A stretch of DNA of 64,000 bases, taken from an uncultured Clostridia bacterium. GTDB taxonomy: Bacteria > Bacillota > Clostridia > Oscillospirales > Acutalibacteraceae. Location of the stretch: positions 62,001 to 126,000 of the forward strand of contig CANQGK010000002.1 in the NCBI GenBank assembly GCA_947623175.1. Reading direction: 5' to 3'. Below, in pieces: positions 63,176-64,000 of the stretch. Within the stretch, counting starts at the first letter, position 1. Each line of letters begins with the position of its first letter. The position numbers and the translations under genes were made by a program. The notes beneath the pieces were generated by a model, which worked only from the letters and a program-made list of their open reading frames with translations, was not told where the DNA came from and ran no database searches.

Positions 63176-64000
63176 AAATCAAGCTAAACGAACGCCGCAG
63201 AGAGGCGCTTGTCGGATTATTCTATATACTGCCGTTCGCAATCGGCACGCTGGCGTTTTTTATATTTCCCGTAATCTCCTCGCTGCTTTTAAGCTTCGGC
63301 GATTTCGACTCTTCACGGCCGGGATTTCATATTATTTTAAGCGGTCTGCAAAATTACAAAAAAGCCTTTTTCGAAGACGCTAATTTTATTCCGCTGTTTA
63401 TTAAGGTCGTAAAAAACACTTTGGTGGAAATACCGCTGATAATCGTGTTTTCTCTGGTTATTGCCGTTGTGCTCGGCAAGGTAGACCGATTTAAGGGATT
63501 TTTCAGAGTCGTGGCGGTACTGCCCTTTCTTTTGGGAACGGGCGAAGTTATGCTGCAGCTTACCGCGCAGGGAATAGACCGTTCGATTATATCTCTCAAC
63601 GACGGCAGTATAATCAGTATGGAATTTGTATCCTATCTCGGGGATGATATAGTATCGGTTTTAAGCACATTGTTCGGCGCGATAATCAAGGCTTTATGGT
63701 CGGGCGGAGTGCAGATACTGTTATTTTTATCCGCCGTGCAGAACATATCTCCGTCACTTTACGAATCGGCGCGGCTTGACGGGGCGAATGAATATGAAAT
63801 GTTTTTTAAAATCACTCTGCCTATGATCTCGCCGGTATTGCTGTTGAATGTGATTTACACTATTGTAAATACCTTTACAAGCAGTACAAATTCGGTTCTT
63901 TCTTATATACAAAGCAACACGCTTCTTGCAAAACACGGCTTTGCCGCGGCGATGGGCTGGGTATATTTTGCCTTTATTATTTTGCTTGTGGGTTTGCTTT
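63172..64000 (+). CDS. ABC sugar permease (MalF/UgpA type), truncated by window end
   Basis: Open from GTG at 63172 (overlapping the previous stop, GTGA) to the last base; the 3' end lies outside. It shows the first membrane segment (LVGLFYILPFAIGTLAFFIF), four or five more, and the EAA loop YESARLDGANEYEMFFKITL near residues 200-219. A second permease pair probably continues beyond the window, giving this cluster two ABC importers. Confidence 0.9.
   Translation, partial: MKIKLNERRREALVGLFYILPFAIGTLAFFIFPVISSLLLSFGDFDSSRPGFHIILSGLQNYKKAFFEDANFIPLFIKVVKNTLVEIPLIIVFSLVIAVVLGKVDRFKGFFRVVAVLPFLLGTGEVMLQLTAQGIDRSIISLNDGSIISMEFVSYLGDDIVSVLSTLFGAIIKALWSGGVQILLFLSAVQNISPSLYESARLDGANEYEMFFKITLPMISPVLLLNVIYTIVNTFTSSTNSVLSYIQSNTLLAKHGFAAAMGWVYFAFIILLVGLL

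Overview
The window looks like a chromosomal segment of a spore-forming, diaminopimelate-using Clostridia-type Firmicute, probably a gut Oscillospirales or Lachnospirales relative. The lineage is inferred from Spo0A, a CIRCE heat-shock operator, sigma-A promoters with 17-bp spacers, strong AGGAGG-type ribosome sites, a tandem glycine riboswitch and LL-diaminopimelate aminotransferase. No 16S rRNA gene is present to place it further.

Region 1 (1-15230, + strand) is one long, tightly packed biosynthetic operon: purB (5' end outside the window), guaA, pyrG, glmS, purF, carA, carB, dapF, dapL, lysA, then a clear terminator. Five consecutive enzymes (GuaA, PyrG, GlmS, PurF, CarAB) all take nitrogen from glutamine. 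The last three make meso-diaminopimelate and lysine.

Region 2 (15240-17530) holds an Hsp20 gene (- strand), a candidate 32-residue ORF and a perfect CIRCE operator. It also holds a membrane-anchored MerR-type regulator whose own promoter has the 19-bp spacer and internal palindrome expected for MerR autoregulation.

Region 3 (17576-39145, + strand) is a Wzx/Wzy-type surface polysaccharide locus. It starts with a consensus promoter and a structured leader ending in an intrinsic terminator just before the first gene. The genes are an HpcH/HpaI aldolase, a PLP decarboxylase, the priming sugar transferase, a class IV aminotransferase, glycosyltransferases, a TagD-like cytidylyltransferase with LicD, an ATP-grasp enzyme and an EpsG-type polymerase. 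Next comes a more AT-rich insert with a DUF115/GT42-like protein, two tandem CMP-sugar synthetase-like genes, a DmpG-like aldolase fused to a DUF115-like domain, a KdsC-like phosphatase and a flippase. UDP-L-FucNAc genes (capG, capE, capF order) end the locus. The insert could make a CMP-activated 2-keto-3-deoxy sugar acid without a NeuB-type synthase. Long G tracts (G10, G9) in coding sequence suggest phase variation. A vestigial second flippase 3' end marks a recombination boundary.

Region 4 (39400-46700) is mixed housekeeping: an uncharacterised - strand ORF, two copies of a ~270-bp MITE, tRNA-Thr(CGT), an XRE regulator, mnmE, a glycine-riboswitch-controlled sodium:alanine/glycine symporter, a 55-residue protein, spo0A with a sigma-A promoter and a 0A-box-like site, and an AraC regulator.

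Region 5 (46809-64000, + strand) is a probable glycan uptake/sensing operon divergent from the AraC gene. It encodes a 1402-residue surface protein with six repeats, a solute-binding lipoprotein, a beta-propeller lipoprotein, a carbohydrate-binding/solute-binding fusion, two ABC permeases, an NHL-TPR-Yip1 membrane protein, a DUF5696-like protein and a third permease cut off by the window end. There is no ATPase and no classical glycoside hydrolase, so its substrate is unknown.
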